Positions 1 through 10,531 of a stretch of DNA of 64,000 bases are shown here, piece after piece. Positions within the stretch are counted from its first letter, which is position 1, and each line of letters opens with the position of its first letter. The notes under the pieces were generated by a model. The model worked only from the letters and a program-made list of their open reading frames with translations. It searched no databases and had not been told where the DNA came from. The position numbers were made by a program, and so were the translations under genes. The DNA lies in assembly GCA_023627715.1 (NCBI GenBank), contig JAMAHW010000019.1, positions 169,994 through 233,993 on the forward strand, written 5' to 3'. The stretch comes from Periconia sp. R9002. Taxonomy: Eukaryota > Ascomycota > Dothideomycetes > Pleosporales > Periconiaceae.

Positions 1-1239
1 AACACGGTTTCCTGAATTCTGGGTTGCAGCTTTGGTCTCAGCGACCCTGCTGTGACGCCCGCATCCGTTTCGCAGCGCACAGCGTACCCTCCGCGTTTCA
101 ACCCAAACCCTAGCCGCTCCTTGGCCCGTTGGAAGCGACAAGGCCAAAGAGGGTTCAACCACCATCCATGTACTGTCCACGGCAACGGCAATGGCAATGG
201 CAGTGGCAAGCCATTATCTACTGTACCTCGATTCGTGCCATGCTTGACAAAGGCGATTGATGAGAGAAGGGTGCATGTAGGGAATGTGGAAACACCAAAG
301 CACCGTCGTCCGTCCTCTGGGCTCTGTGTAGCTGGGAACATGTGGCAGATAACTAAGCACGGGCATGCATCCATGTACATACGCATGGACCATCAATGGA
401 TGGGCTATCGTCATACAATATTATACATGTGTACGTGCAGTGATTGCAAATGTTGACAGAACAGCAGCTAACAGACTCACTGCTTCGAATTTGCTCGACA
501 ATCATCTCCTCCCTTGGATTCCCTATATATCCTTCCCTCCCTCCTTCTCCTACTTTGTTACGATATACCCTTACCCCGGATGACTCTGCTGTTGTCGGTA
601 AACTGTACATTTGTCTCACCAATCCGGATCGGTTGTACTGTACACGATCCAAGTCATATTCCATGCACTGCCTAATACAGTACGTAGTGCCTCGGGACCT
701 TGTGTGGGGCCAATTGGGACATCTAAAACACCAATTGATGTTACGTGGACGGGCAAAAACATTTCAAGTGACTGCCATGCACCTTCGTGTGCACGTGCAT
801 CCATCACCATGTACAAAATACATGTAGGTATGTACATAAGCAAAAAGAACCGTTTGCGCACCCTCAATCACTGTAAAATATGCATCAATAGATACTCAAA
901 CTACATGCGCACCTAGCTACCCATGTAATTGCGGGATCAGTTTACCTATACCTTATCTCCATGCCTGTCAGTCAGAGCTTTTATATGTATGTATGTACAT
1001 AGGTACCTATGTATGTACATATGTATCGCGTCCGATCATAATAAATTCTGGGGTAAGTCACGTGCTGTTTCCACGTGCGCACCACCTGGACATCGGAGCT
1101 CCAAATAAGTCCGTGCTCAGTTACTAAATCAGTAAAGCTCTATGCTACCGGACGCGCTCCAACACCAACCACCCCATGCACGACTTTTCTTTCACCACCA
1201 TCGCACAGTTCAACACGTCCGCCGTTCTTCTTTGCTAAC
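1..1239. other. Intergenic, upstream of GLE1
   Basis: No coding frame here has family features; the open frames are short and overlap on both strands. The stretch ends in the presumed GLE1 promoter. It holds a perfect 18-bp palindrome (996-1013) inside a run of GTAT/ACAT repeats, and two CACGTG boxes at 1059 and 1072. Confidence 0.6.
1059..1077. promoter_or_regulatory. Twin CACGTG boxes upstream of GLE1
   Basis: Two exact CACGTG hexamers start at 1059 and 1072, 13 bp apart, 163-181 bp upstream of the GLE1 ATG. CACGTG is the core site of bHLH factors such as Cbf1 types. Function here is inferred from sequence and position only. Confidence 0.4.
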
Positions 1240-2931
1240 ATGCCTATCAGATCCAGTGGCACGTCTTCGAGCTCCATGAATACATCCACTTCTCTCGGCT
1301 CCAGCTGGCTTGATGGCTCACCTTCCCGGCAATCACCAAATCGAAATGGCCGTCACACACCTCATGGCAGCCTTATTCGCGACCTCAATGACAGCCCTTC
1401 AAGAAAAGCCCAGATCGAGTTCAATTTAATGCTCACTCGCAACGATCGGGACTTTCATGACCGCCTCGACAAAGCGGCTGCGGAACGCGCTAGGCTTCAT
1501 GACGAACAGCTCGCCAAAGCTGCACAAGAACACTTGAAGATACAAGAAGGAGCCAAGCTCGAGATGGAGCGCTTGCTTCTTGAACAGGAGCAGGAACGGC
1601 TGAGAAGAGCCGAGGCACAGCGAAGAGAACTTGAACGCTTACGGCAAGAGAAAGCACAACAAGAGGCAGAGATCCAGCGACAAAGACTGGAAGCGAAGAA
1701 GAAGGAGGAGGAACGCGCTCGGCAAGCTGCGGAGCGTCAGAGGCAGATTCAAGAAGCAGATGCTCGAGCCAAAGCCCAACGGGAGCAGGAGGCTCAACGG
1801 CAAAGAGAGGCGGCGGAAAAGAAGTTGAAAGAAGAATCTGCAGCTGCAGCTGCAGCAGCTGCTGCTGCACAAGCCAAATCGGTCATTCAAACTCAGCCAC
1901 AAACACAACCCAACCCAATTGCGCCCTTGCCATCCAAACAACCAACCACCTCCGCCTCCGCCTCCACGGCTACCGGTGTCGAAGAACTCCACAGGAAATA
2001 CATTGCATTACATGCAAGGATGAAGGCGTTCCGCAAAGAGTTTGCCGAGGAGGCCAAAAAACCAGGGCATCCATTGAAACAGCACGTTGGGGATGCGCGC
2101 CGAAATCTCCGAAAAAGACTGGGTCAAATCAGTACAGAGCGAAAGAGCAGTCAGAGTGCGATCAATAACATTCGAAATGAGTGCTTCAATGTGGCCTTGA
2201 ACACACCTGGTCCGACGGTTGATATCCGACCATACCTTATCTCACAGCAACTCAACGCAGAGCAGGAAGCACAACCACAATATCCCGCCTTTCTTTTGTA
2301 CATGTGGATAATTTTTCAAAAATCGGTAATTCAGTCCTGGGTCTCAGAAGTAGATACCGAAGGCGGTCTCACCCTGCAAGAGGTTGGGCTTATAACAGCC
2401 AGCCTGTTCGCGGATAAAACTTACATGTTCAAAGGAGCTGTTCCCATGGTCGACATTATGCTGGCAAAATTGCACCGTCGTTGCCCAATTCTTTTCGGCA
2501 TCCGTGGTAACACGAATACAAAGGAGGGTGTTATCAATCTCGGCTTAGATAGATACCGGCAGGACGAGAATGCCTACGCACGAAGTATAACCGGTGTAAG
2601 CGCGGGCTATGCCTCCCTTTGTCTCAGGCAATTCAAGGGGAAAGAACCCCCATTTCCCATGGTGAACTACTGGCGCTCTGTCGTGCACATCGTCAACACA
2701 CCGTCGCAGGACATTTACTCGGGACATTACTATGCTCTTAAGGGTCTTCTGCGCGACTTTGCCCAGAAGTTCCTCCTTCACTATGGGGTGGCTGCCAAAG
2801 CAGTCCTTCGACGAGCTACCGCCGAGTTCCCGAATCGAGCACTTACGGATAGACCCGGCGTTTCCATCGCAGCGGATCTGGTTAGAGTATTGGCGGACAG
2901 TTGGAAAAAGGAACACAATTTGGTAATTTGA
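1240..2931 (+). CDS. GLE1: mRNA export factor GLE1 (nucleoporin)
   Basis: Single-exon gene of 563 aa. In the family, Gle1 sits on the cytoplasmic face of the nuclear pore and, with inositol hexakisphosphate, activates the DEAD-box helicase Dbp5 to remodel exported mRNPs. The N-terminus is Ser-rich and disordered. Residues about 75-200 form a long, charged Glu/Arg/Gln-rich coiled coil, followed by a run of ten alanines (201-210) and a Pro/Gln/Ser linker. From about residue 255 to the end is the helical GLE1-like domain. The start at 1240 (MPIRSS) is preferred over non-standard upstream codons in the same frame because the upstream 55 residues look like translated leader. The minus-strand frame at 2545-3192 is read as a shadow. 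Confidence 0.93.
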   Translation: MPIRSSGTSSSSMNTSTSLGSSWLDGSPSRQSPNRNGRHTPHGSLIRDLNDSPSRKAQIEFNLMLTRNDRDFHDRLDKAAAERARLHDEQLAKAAQEHLKIQEGAKLEMERLLLEQEQERLRRAEAQRRELERLRQEKAQQEAEIQRQRLEAKKKEEERARQAAERQRQIQEADARAKAQREQEAQRQREAAEKKLKEESAAAAAAAAAAQAKSVIQTQPQTQPNPIAPLPSKQPTTSASASTATGVEELHRKYIALHARMKAFRKEFAEEAKKPGHPLKQHVGDARRNLRKRLGQISTERKSSQSAINNIRNECFNVALNTPGPTVDIRPYLISQQLNAEQEAQPQYPAFLLYMWIIFQKSVIQSWVSEVDTEGGLTLQEVGLITASLFADKTYMFKGAVPMVDIMLAKLHRRCPILFGIRGNTNTKEGVINLGLDRYRQDENAYARSITGVSAGYASLCLRQFKGKEPPFPMVNYWRSVVHIVNTPSQDIYSGHYYALKGLLRDFAQKFLLHYGVAAKAVLRRATAEFPNRALTDRPGVSIAADLVRVLADSWKKEHNLVI

Positions 2932-3411
2932 TTGAGGACTGGTCATGGCTTGGTTGCCTTTGAAAAAAGATGTTGAGATCTGGGGAAATGAATTTGGGTG
3001 GGTGGGGGGAACGGGATGCTTTCGTCGACGTGTGTTTTGCCATGTATGAGGTGCATCTAACGGCGTCGTCGTCTTGGTATACATAGATTTTGCTGTAATC
3101 GCTCTTATTGGCGTTCTGTCCAAAGCACAGTTCTTTAAAACTCTATTCCCCACGCTGCGCAACAATTCTATAGTTGTAGAATAATGCATCACTCAGCGAA
3201 GAGATGAATCTCCCCGTTATTTCATAAGATAAAACTCGAACAGGTTGCCATCACAAAGGTATCATCATGAGGGTTAAGTTAGTGCATACAACCCCTCCTC
3301 AACTCATCAAGCTCCTCCGCCTACCCTTCGTGTATTTTCCTAAGCACAAACGCGCAACCAAAAACAACAGCAGTACAACCAATCACCCAAAAAAAAGACA
3401 TAGAATCCATA
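2932..3411. other. Intergenic between GLE1 and CPD1
   Basis: Holds the GLE1 3' region and the CPD1 promoter/leader. An A-rich stretch at about 3345-3400 precedes the CPD1 ATG. No separate gene is supported. Confidence 0.6.
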
Positions 3412-4097
3412 ATGCCAGGCTCATCACTCTGGCTCCTCCCTCCTCCATCGCACGCTCTAACTCCTCTACTCACCGAACTCATTCGCCAGACGTCCTCCCA
3501 CTTCCAATCGCCCCACCTCTTCATTCCACACGTGACCTTGACATCCGAAATCCACCCTTCCACATACGGCTCGTCGCCGCAAGAATGGCTTGATTCACTT
3601 CCCTTACCCAAAGGCCAGAATGTAGCCGTTCGCTTGGGGCGACTGTGCAGTGAAGAAGTCTTCTTTCGGAAACTCTACTCCTTGGTCCAAAAGACGGAAG
3701 CCATTACCCAGTTGGGCCGGGTGGCCAGGGAATACGTGCAAAAGGAAGGGGAGGACAAGGAAGAATGGGCGAAACAGGCGTACACGCCTCATTTGTCGCT
3801 GTTGTAGTAGGTCTTCTCCCTCTCCCTATCTGTGCTCCCAGAGACAGACAAACTGGAGCGCGTAGAGAGTGTTCAATGTTGTAGTCACTCGGCACAAACT
3901 TACTGGACTTTGACAGCGCGGGGATCCCCAGGGTCGACGATGACGGGCTGGAAGTCATAAGGGGTCTTGCGAAAGATCTCGGCGTGAGGTTGGACGGGGA
4001 TGCTGAGTTGGGCAGCTGGGTTGGAGGGAGGGTAGTATTGGTACCGACGGATAAGGAAATCAAAGGTTGGATACCAATTGCTGCTAGAGATCTATAA
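3412..4097 (+). CDS. CPD1: 2',3'-cyclic-nucleotide 3'-phosphodiesterase, 2H family (two exons)
   Basis: Exons 3412-3806 and 3917-4097 give 191 aa, a normal length for the Cpd1 family, which hydrolyses ADP-ribose 1'',2''-cyclic phosphate from tRNA splicing. Both 2H signature motifs are visible: HVTL at residues 40-43 and HLSL at 127-130. The unspliced frame hits tandem TAG codons right after HLSLL. A donor GTAGGT at 3807 starts inside the first TAG, and an acceptor CAG at 3914-3916 rejoins the frame to complete a Tyr. Exon 2 carries the expected C-terminal half, with the GGRVVLVPTD-type strand and a final ARDL. The 110-nt intron is inferred from signals, phase and family continuity; a pseudogene is the less likely alternative. 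Confidence 0.82.
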
Positions 4098-4583
4098 ATT
4101 TCGGGTAATAGGTAGTAGGCAGAGCACATAGTTATTTGAACACTGTCATATTGGTATCCGTACTCCCCGTAGTCGAATCCCTTGTCTGGCTGTAGTGGAA
4201 GCAAGCAAATTCTCCAATTTTTCACTGAACATTCAACGAGAAATGAAATGGAAAACAAAACAATGGCCAGTCAACATAAAATGATTACAGAAAGAAGACG
4301 TTGCTCACTCCGCGGGTTAAGGCGCCTAGCAAATGATTCGACGTCAAATAGATGAAATAAACATGACGCAACGGTCAATACCCAGCTTGAGCCAGGACAC
4401 TTGCATACGGCAACCCTTTCGTTTGTCTAAATGGAATCCTCACGAATAGTTCGGTTTGAAAAATAAGTATAGTGGTATAAATTGATCGTATTGTTGCTAT
4501 TATACAGGAGAACTCGTGGCGCTACGCCGAAAATATCGTAAACATCATAAACTATCAATAGTACTTCGCAATCTGCAGGTCGA
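4098..4583. other. Convergent 3' regions, CPD1 and HE-rich gene
   Basis: AT-rich spacer between two convergent genes, expected to hold both 3' untranslated regions and polyadenylation signals. No gene seen. Confidence 0.6.
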
Positions 4584-5613
4584 CTAGTTCATTATACCCT
4601 TCTTGCCATCACCGTCTGCATCAGTCTTGGGGTTGAGCTTTTCCAACAATCCAGGCTTCTTATACTGAGCATGGTTTCGTGGGACGGACTTCTCGGCATC
4701 GCTGCTGCTGCTGCTGCCGCTCCTACCAGCCCTAGTTCCGGGAATTCCGGAATCCTGAGCCTTGTTGTGCGCAATGCCACCAGCTCCAGCAGCGGCAGTA
4801 CCTGCTGTAGCTCCTCCAACGTGTCCCTTGGCTGTGTGGCCATCAACAGGATCGAAGTCGCCATGCATGGCCTCCTGGTGCAGATTACCTGCGTGAGCAG
4901 AGTCTCGCTTGCTGGTCTTGCCGTGCATCATGTCACCGAGAGTTCCCCCAATGCGCTTAGGCTCGCCTTCAAAACCATCGTAACGTTCCTCACGTCCTTG
5001 AAGCGAACCACCCTTGGCCTTGAACTCTTCCATGGTCATGGCGGGAAGTGCGGTAGACTTGTGGTGAGTAGCAGCATTGTGGTGCACCTCGTGGATGGGC
5101 ACAGTGGTATGGGTCACATGAGGTTGAATGACTTCCTTGTCAACAACGGGTTGAATGGTTTCGTGGATGTGCTATTTCGATGTTAGTGCTTTGAATAATT
5201 ATCGAGCCATACCAAGAGCTTACGTGATGCACATGCTCGCCACCAATGGTTGGTGAGACTGTCTGCGTCTTTGTGGTTGCTTCAACAACACGATCATCCT
5301 TGAAGCCGGCCTGTTCGGTGGCGAGGTTTCTCTTAGTAGCTTCCATATCGCGATGGTCGAATTCACGATGTTGTACACCTCCAAGCTTAGCATCATGCTT
5401 TTCGGGGACAACCTCGCGATCCTTGATTGGTTGGACAGTGCGGTGGTAGTGATCTTGATGCACTTCTTTGTCGACAGCAGTCAAGACCTCCTCATGCTCA
5501 TGAGGCTTGACAACCTCGTGTTTCACGGCCGGAGCTACTGTCTCGTGGACAGTGGTGTCATGATGACCCGCCTTGCCCATGAAGTCGGTGATGGCTGCTT
5601 TGGCTTTGTCCAT
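4584..5613 (-). CDS. Hydrophilic His/Glu-rich LEA-like protein (often annotated 'allergen')
   Basis: Exons, in minus-strand order, 5613-5224 and 5171-4584 give 325 aa. The intron has GTAAGC donor, a CTAAC branch site and TAG acceptor. The N-terminal half carries repeated modules of the form H-x-T-[VI]-x-P-x-x-[DK]-x-E-[VI]-x-x-P: residues 22-73, then again across the splice junction. The C-terminal half is low-complexity, Gly/Ala/Ser/Lys-rich, ending in a charged tail with a DADGDGKKG stretch. There is no signal peptide or membrane span. This matches hydrophilic fungal proteins annotated as allergens or stress proteins; a desiccation or stress-protection role is inferred from composition, and biochemical function is unknown. 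A TATAAA lies 147 bp upstream on the minus strand. The divergent neighbour at 7173 shares the module. Confidence 0.8.
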
Positions 5614-7172
5614 TGTAATCGATGTAGTTGTTGTGAGGGTTGAGAAATTTTTCGGATTATAAAAGTGTATGGGTAAAATTTTGAGTTGTAATGGTTGTGG
5701 AATAATGGGTTGCGATGATGATTTTGATATGATTCAGAGAAGGATACACCGGGGTAAGCTTTATACACTCAAGTGTCGGGAAATTTGGGAAGACGGTCCA
5801 TGATGTAATTACCACAAAATGGCTGGAGTCTCTTCTATTCGGTGAATCACCTTGGTACGTTCCCACATTTGTTAGTCGGACTATGACATACAGTCACTCA
5901 GCCCGAAATCAAGGCAGCAGGGTCAGGTATTGGCCTCAGATCTCCAGGCGGAAGAGACTCCTTCTCGGGGAGACATAAGCTCACGCTAGACAGCAAGATA
6001 CGTAATTGAGATGTTGCAGAAAAACCTTGTCAATGTGCTCTGTCTCTGAGCAACGGTGCACTGTTGGTCGCTCAAAACATGGTGAGCGGCGAAAAGTCGC
6101 TTTTCCCCGTCAAACCCCACGCGATCAGCTTTGCTATTGAGTGGAATTGGAGACACATTTCATGGTCCGCCGATTTTTACCCCTTTGCATAAGAGTATGA
6201 TCCGGTTATTGCATGAAGGAGAGGTGAGGATGAGGTCCACATGGCGAAGGAATTCGATCAGCGCCAGGATGTCGTCATGGATAGCTATGGCTAGTGCGAC
6301 AGGTGCGTGTGTGGTCTGGTACTCAAACCCTATCACAGTTAATAAATAACTGTACACTTTTGGAAGGCGCCATGCAAAAGTCCGTCGCCTGCTATGGCGG
6401 CATGTTCCAGATCACATCGCGATGATCGACCAGTCAGCGGGAGCGCCGCGGGAGAGGTACGCCCCTGCCGTCATCCCGTCGGCCGGACCCATGCCGCAAT
6501 TCACCACTGACCCACATTTTGCATCGGGGTCCGTTTCTTTCGGTACCGTGGTAGGTGTGTGGATAATTGACATCTTTTTTCGTGTATTTCTCCATAAAAC
6601 TTGACCATTCGCAAGATTTCGCTTGCATAGAACTGCATACATAACATCTAACTGCTGTTAAATGGTTGCGGTCCGTATGTCCTTATTTATCAATATTATC
6701 AATGGATATCTGCAACGATCAATGCAGTTGAAAGTAGCAGAGGGACTGGGAACGTGCACTCTTGCTTTCCGTTTCCAACACGCCACAACTATTGCTACGG
6801 TAATGATAGCCGCATGTATTCTAGAAACCGAGGCCAGGCAGTTGCATAACTACGTCAATGGGAGAACGTGGGGTGGAGTTTTAGCATTGACTGTGCATTC
6901 GATCAATTGACGTCTGCGTCACAATGACTGTATTGTGGCTGATAATCTGTTCCGCCTCGTGTTAGTCTTCGGCCTTGTCCGGACTCCTTCCTCTTGACGT
7001 ATGTTTCTGATGTTGTTCTACTAACCGTTTACGATGCCAATAGCCAAGCTTGACAGCGCTCTTTGTGGTAGAATCCTTAGATCTTGAACCAGAGTACCAA
7101 GTATCTTCTCTTTCATTATCCTCTACTATCTCTAGGACGAATCTCTCTGGTTCGGAGAACCTGTGCCTTCTC
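5614..7172. other. Shared upstream region of the two HE-rich genes
   Basis: About 1.6 kb between two head-to-head genes. It contains a minus-strand TATA box (5760-5765). Short open frames at 6131-6910 on both strands lack any recognisable domain. An upstream 5' exon of the 7173 gene could lie at about 7050-7130, where a CTCTAG acceptor-like site precedes the ATG. Confidence 0.5.
5760..5765 (-). promoter_or_regulatory. TATA box of the HE-rich gene
   Basis: TATAAA on the minus strand, 147 bp upstream of the ATG at 5613. Its position fits a TATA-driven, inducible promoter with a leader of about 100 nt. Sequence-based inference only. Confidence 0.45.
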
Positions 7173-8778
7173 ATGCGGTTCAAACTCAAAGCACTTATCC
7201 GAAAAGCCATCCCGCATAAGAAGAATAACCAATTGGATCGACCAAATGATGTGAAACAAAATTCCATTGCAACGGCAGCAGTAAAACCAAATACTAGAGC
7301 AGGGCAAAGACATTCAGTACCACAGAGCGACAATTCAACGCGCAGGGACGAAAATCTCTTTCAATTATCCAGAAAGCCAGTTCAAAGATCCTCCAGTCAG
7401 AATGAAGTTGCACGTGTCGCAGGCAACCCCTCTGCGGGGCCGAATCTAGACGACATTGATTGTTCCATTGCTCAAGATTATGAATCTTACTTACCCGCGA
7501 TCAGTCCTTTCGAAAACCACAATATTACGGATCTGTCGAATGACCAAAGTGTCAGGCAACCTGGGGGCGAAGGAGGGAGGAAGATCAGCAATACACACAA
7601 CGAAAAGGCATTTGGCGACGCGAGTTTTGGTATGTCGCATGTCCTGATAAACGTCTATAATTCTTAAATCCAACATGGAGTTGTAAAATGCTTCATTTGA
7701 ACTGGTCATCGGAAGCTGACAGTGTCACTAGACAGTAATCTCCCCAATTTCCCATCCCGACCGGAACCGGAACCTTCAGCAAGTCCAGCATCGAGTAGCT
7801 ACTCTCGATCCTTAAGAGACCCCGAAAAAGTACAAGATAGGCAAAAGAAGAGCCTGGGTGACCAAGGAGTTTTAGATTCTGGAAAGGGCGCAACGCACTC
7901 CGGCGAGCATACAATGCAAACTCCACAAGCCACGGGCCTCCTGCATAGGGTTTCAACTAAGAGCAGTACCGTCGGTGTGGAGCATCAGAGTATCACTGAT
8001 GATCAATCGAGAGTTCCTAAAGGCTTTGATCTATCAAAAATCAATGACATTGTCGATTTGAAAGATAGCGTGGATATCGACAAGAAAACAAAAGTGGCCC
8101 CTGGTATGTCCTTTTTTTGTTTTTTGGCACGCGCAACCTAATCTTCGTCCCCGAGCTATCCAAATACGAACTGACAATACCACAGCTGTCGAACATGAGA
8201 CAGTCAAGCCAAAAGAGCACGAGATCGTCGAAGAGCGCATATACAGAGAGATCCACAACCATGATGTCTACCATCGTATTCTTCCCGTACATGACGTTGA
8301 GATATTGCCCGCGCGCCACTTCATACAAGGTTCCAATGGGCAGCTCACTGAAGTGTCAGGCGATCCATTCCCACACCTCGGTGGCATCGAGAAGCGATGG
8401 GAAATAGCGAAGAAAAAACAGAATCCAGCCGAGCTCATCCCGCCACGATCTAGACAGACACAACCCAGGGTCATAGCAGATGAGATCTATATGACCGAAG
8501 AAGGTTATCCGCGGAGAGAAACGACCATTCTTCACCCACCAGAGCTGGAGGACCTGACGGGCTATGACGGACCTGTCATACCGATAATATTCTCTCATTC
8601 CTCGCCAGAGGCTCCAGAGCAAACTCAGCCTGGAACACAGAAATCCTATAATTCTCTACCGTCTGAAAATTCTCTATGGCTCAAAGAACTTATGGACAGG
8701 TTGTCTGACACTATGAATGGGTCAGGTAGCTCTTCTTCAGTTAACAAGCAGAGAACTTCGGCAATCGCCATGCGCTGA
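7173..8778 (+). CDS. HE-rich module protein of unknown function (three exons)
   Basis: Exons 7173-7629, 7732-8103 and 8186-8778 give 473 aa. Both introns have GTATGT donors and the second has a CTGAC branch site; all joins are phase 1. The first 270 residues are polar and probably disordered (Ser, Asn, Gln, Arg). Exon 3 opens with a conserved HETVKP...EHE block running to about residue 321 (HNHDVYHR, then DVEILPARHF). This aligns without gaps to residues 32-73 of the divergent neighbour at 4584-5613. Further on are PFPHLGG and a Tyr/Pro-rich segment. There is no signal peptide or transmembrane helix. The start ATG (MRFKLK) is the first good one in frame, but an additional 5' exon is possible. 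Function is not known. Confidence 0.75.
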
Positions 8779-10531
8779 GGTGGATTCATGGTGAGGGGTA
8801 GAGGGGTTGAAGGCCGCTGCATTGATTTCATATATCATATTTCATTTTCTCATTCAATGCTTACCAGCGGGAAGCCTCTTTGCATCTCATTGTTAGTTTG
8901 ATTGCATAGCCATTTGTATTGTTAAGAAGGTTCTGGCAAACTTTTCTTTTTCTTCATTGCAATGTACCATGTATCATATAACTCTGTCTTTTTATTGACA
9001 CGAGAGTAATAGGATTTCGTGACAATATGAAAACTCCTATTTCTCACACATACACGCCAATGTGCAACAATATCTAGGAAAGCCACACTATCGAAGCGTT
9101 AAAATAGTCTTAGGTAGGACACCTATTAAATGTTCGTTATAAAAAAAGTAGAAACTTATAAATAACAAGCAGACCATTGTTATTTTCGAGTGAAAAAATG
9201 GCAGATCCGTGATGAAGTGGACAAGTAGTATCCTTAATTGTGATACATATTCATCGATTTCGCACTGGGGAGCAGCGATTCGTGGAATGGCTCAGTCTCA
9301 GCATTCTTTGCCGACAAGAGCGTAAAGCCAGTGCTAAGAAAGTTGTAGGCAATAGTTCGTGTGGCACAGATCACTTGACGGCGTGAGATTGGGAAGTAGA
9401 AAAGGCTATAGCACTAAAGGATTAATACTGACCTCGCATTGCTCTTTGTATCTCCCATATATATAAGATTGCTGTAACATAGCACACACTATCAGGACAT
9501 GGAGTTTTCGGCACACATTTGGTCTGTAAAGCTCGTAGTGTCGCTATAAGGCGTGTTCTCCAGAGGCACATCAGACAGGCTCAGTCTGGCTACGAGCCGG
9601 TTTCCCACCAACCCTCCGCTTACTGCACTACGGTGGTGTAACAATGCACCCCCAAGACAGGAGGAAAGCGACCAAGCGGCCTTCCAATGTTGAAGGGGCG
9701 TTCAGGGGCTATGTTTCTGCCCGATTTGGCCTAGACCACCGGGAATCTAGATGTACTCCCTGGGCAAAGAGTTAGACCTATTGTCAGGTATCGTAGTTAC
9801 CGACCACTCAAGCATGTGTAAAGGAGACTCAATGATTAATGTGTGAGCCGCAGATCAAATAGAACGGGCATCTCTATCATCACGTAATTCTCTCGCTCAT
9901 TACAAAAACCACTCCACTGCAAAGTCCCAATCACTGCGCTCAGAAGCTACATCAAGTCAAACAAAGATTCGGTATGATTGGACCTTCTTGCTGCAGGGTG
10001 ACCCTGCTTACCCATCCATTCAATTAGGGAGGAGGGGGGCGGAGGGCGCAAGGCTGAGGAGCTGAGGACGCAAAGTTAAGGAGAGGAGGACGCAAGGCTG
10101 ACGACGCAATGTTGGGAGTAAAACGGTGAGAACACAACAGTGAGCGCGGAGGACTCAGTCTATCAGTGGATTAGCCTAATGAATTTTGATGCAATGACTT
10201 GGTTGCTAGGTTGGAGATATGAATGATGAAGGACGTCGGCTGACACGCCTGTTATTCACCTTGATAATGTTGCAGTAAAACGTATCATCGCTCTTCTTTT
10301 CACGGGAATCAGTCCATTTCCGGCCACTTGCATTTACTTTCAATCAGAGGTGCAGTAGCAGAACGGCTCCAAACGAGTTCTATAAGCAGATACATGCTTG
10401 CCTTGTTCTGGCTTTTCCGAATTTCGAGCAACATTACATTAAGGCACTACCGCGAACTTAAAAAGGGGAGTTGAAGCCCCTCCACATCCTGTTCAAATTC
10501 TTCGTCTTCTCTTAGAAAATTGCTCTGTACT
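8779..10531. other. Gene-free stretch before the CorA-like gene
   Basis: About 1.75 kb, AT-rich in its first half, with no usable open frame. A purine-rich imperfect repeat lies at about 10044-10115. The last 150 bp are presumed promoter and leader of the next gene. I see no transposon ends or coding relic that I can name. Confidence 0.55.
10044..10115. repeat. Imperfect tandem repeat, GACGCAAGGCTGA-type unit
   Basis: Four degenerate copies of a unit like GAGGACGCAAGGCTGAGGA start near 10044, 10065, 10086 and 10103, spaced about 17-21 bp, following a G-rich patch. Intergenic. Confidence 0.5.

Noticed and set aside
2545..3192. Minus-strand 215-aa frame over the GLE1 3' end
   Set aside because: Mostly antisense to the conserved GLE1 domain; the remainder has no features.
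3412..4097. CPD1 as a pseudogene with tandem stop codons
   Set aside because: A GTAGGT...CAG intron of the right phase removes both stops and joins to a family-like C-terminus.
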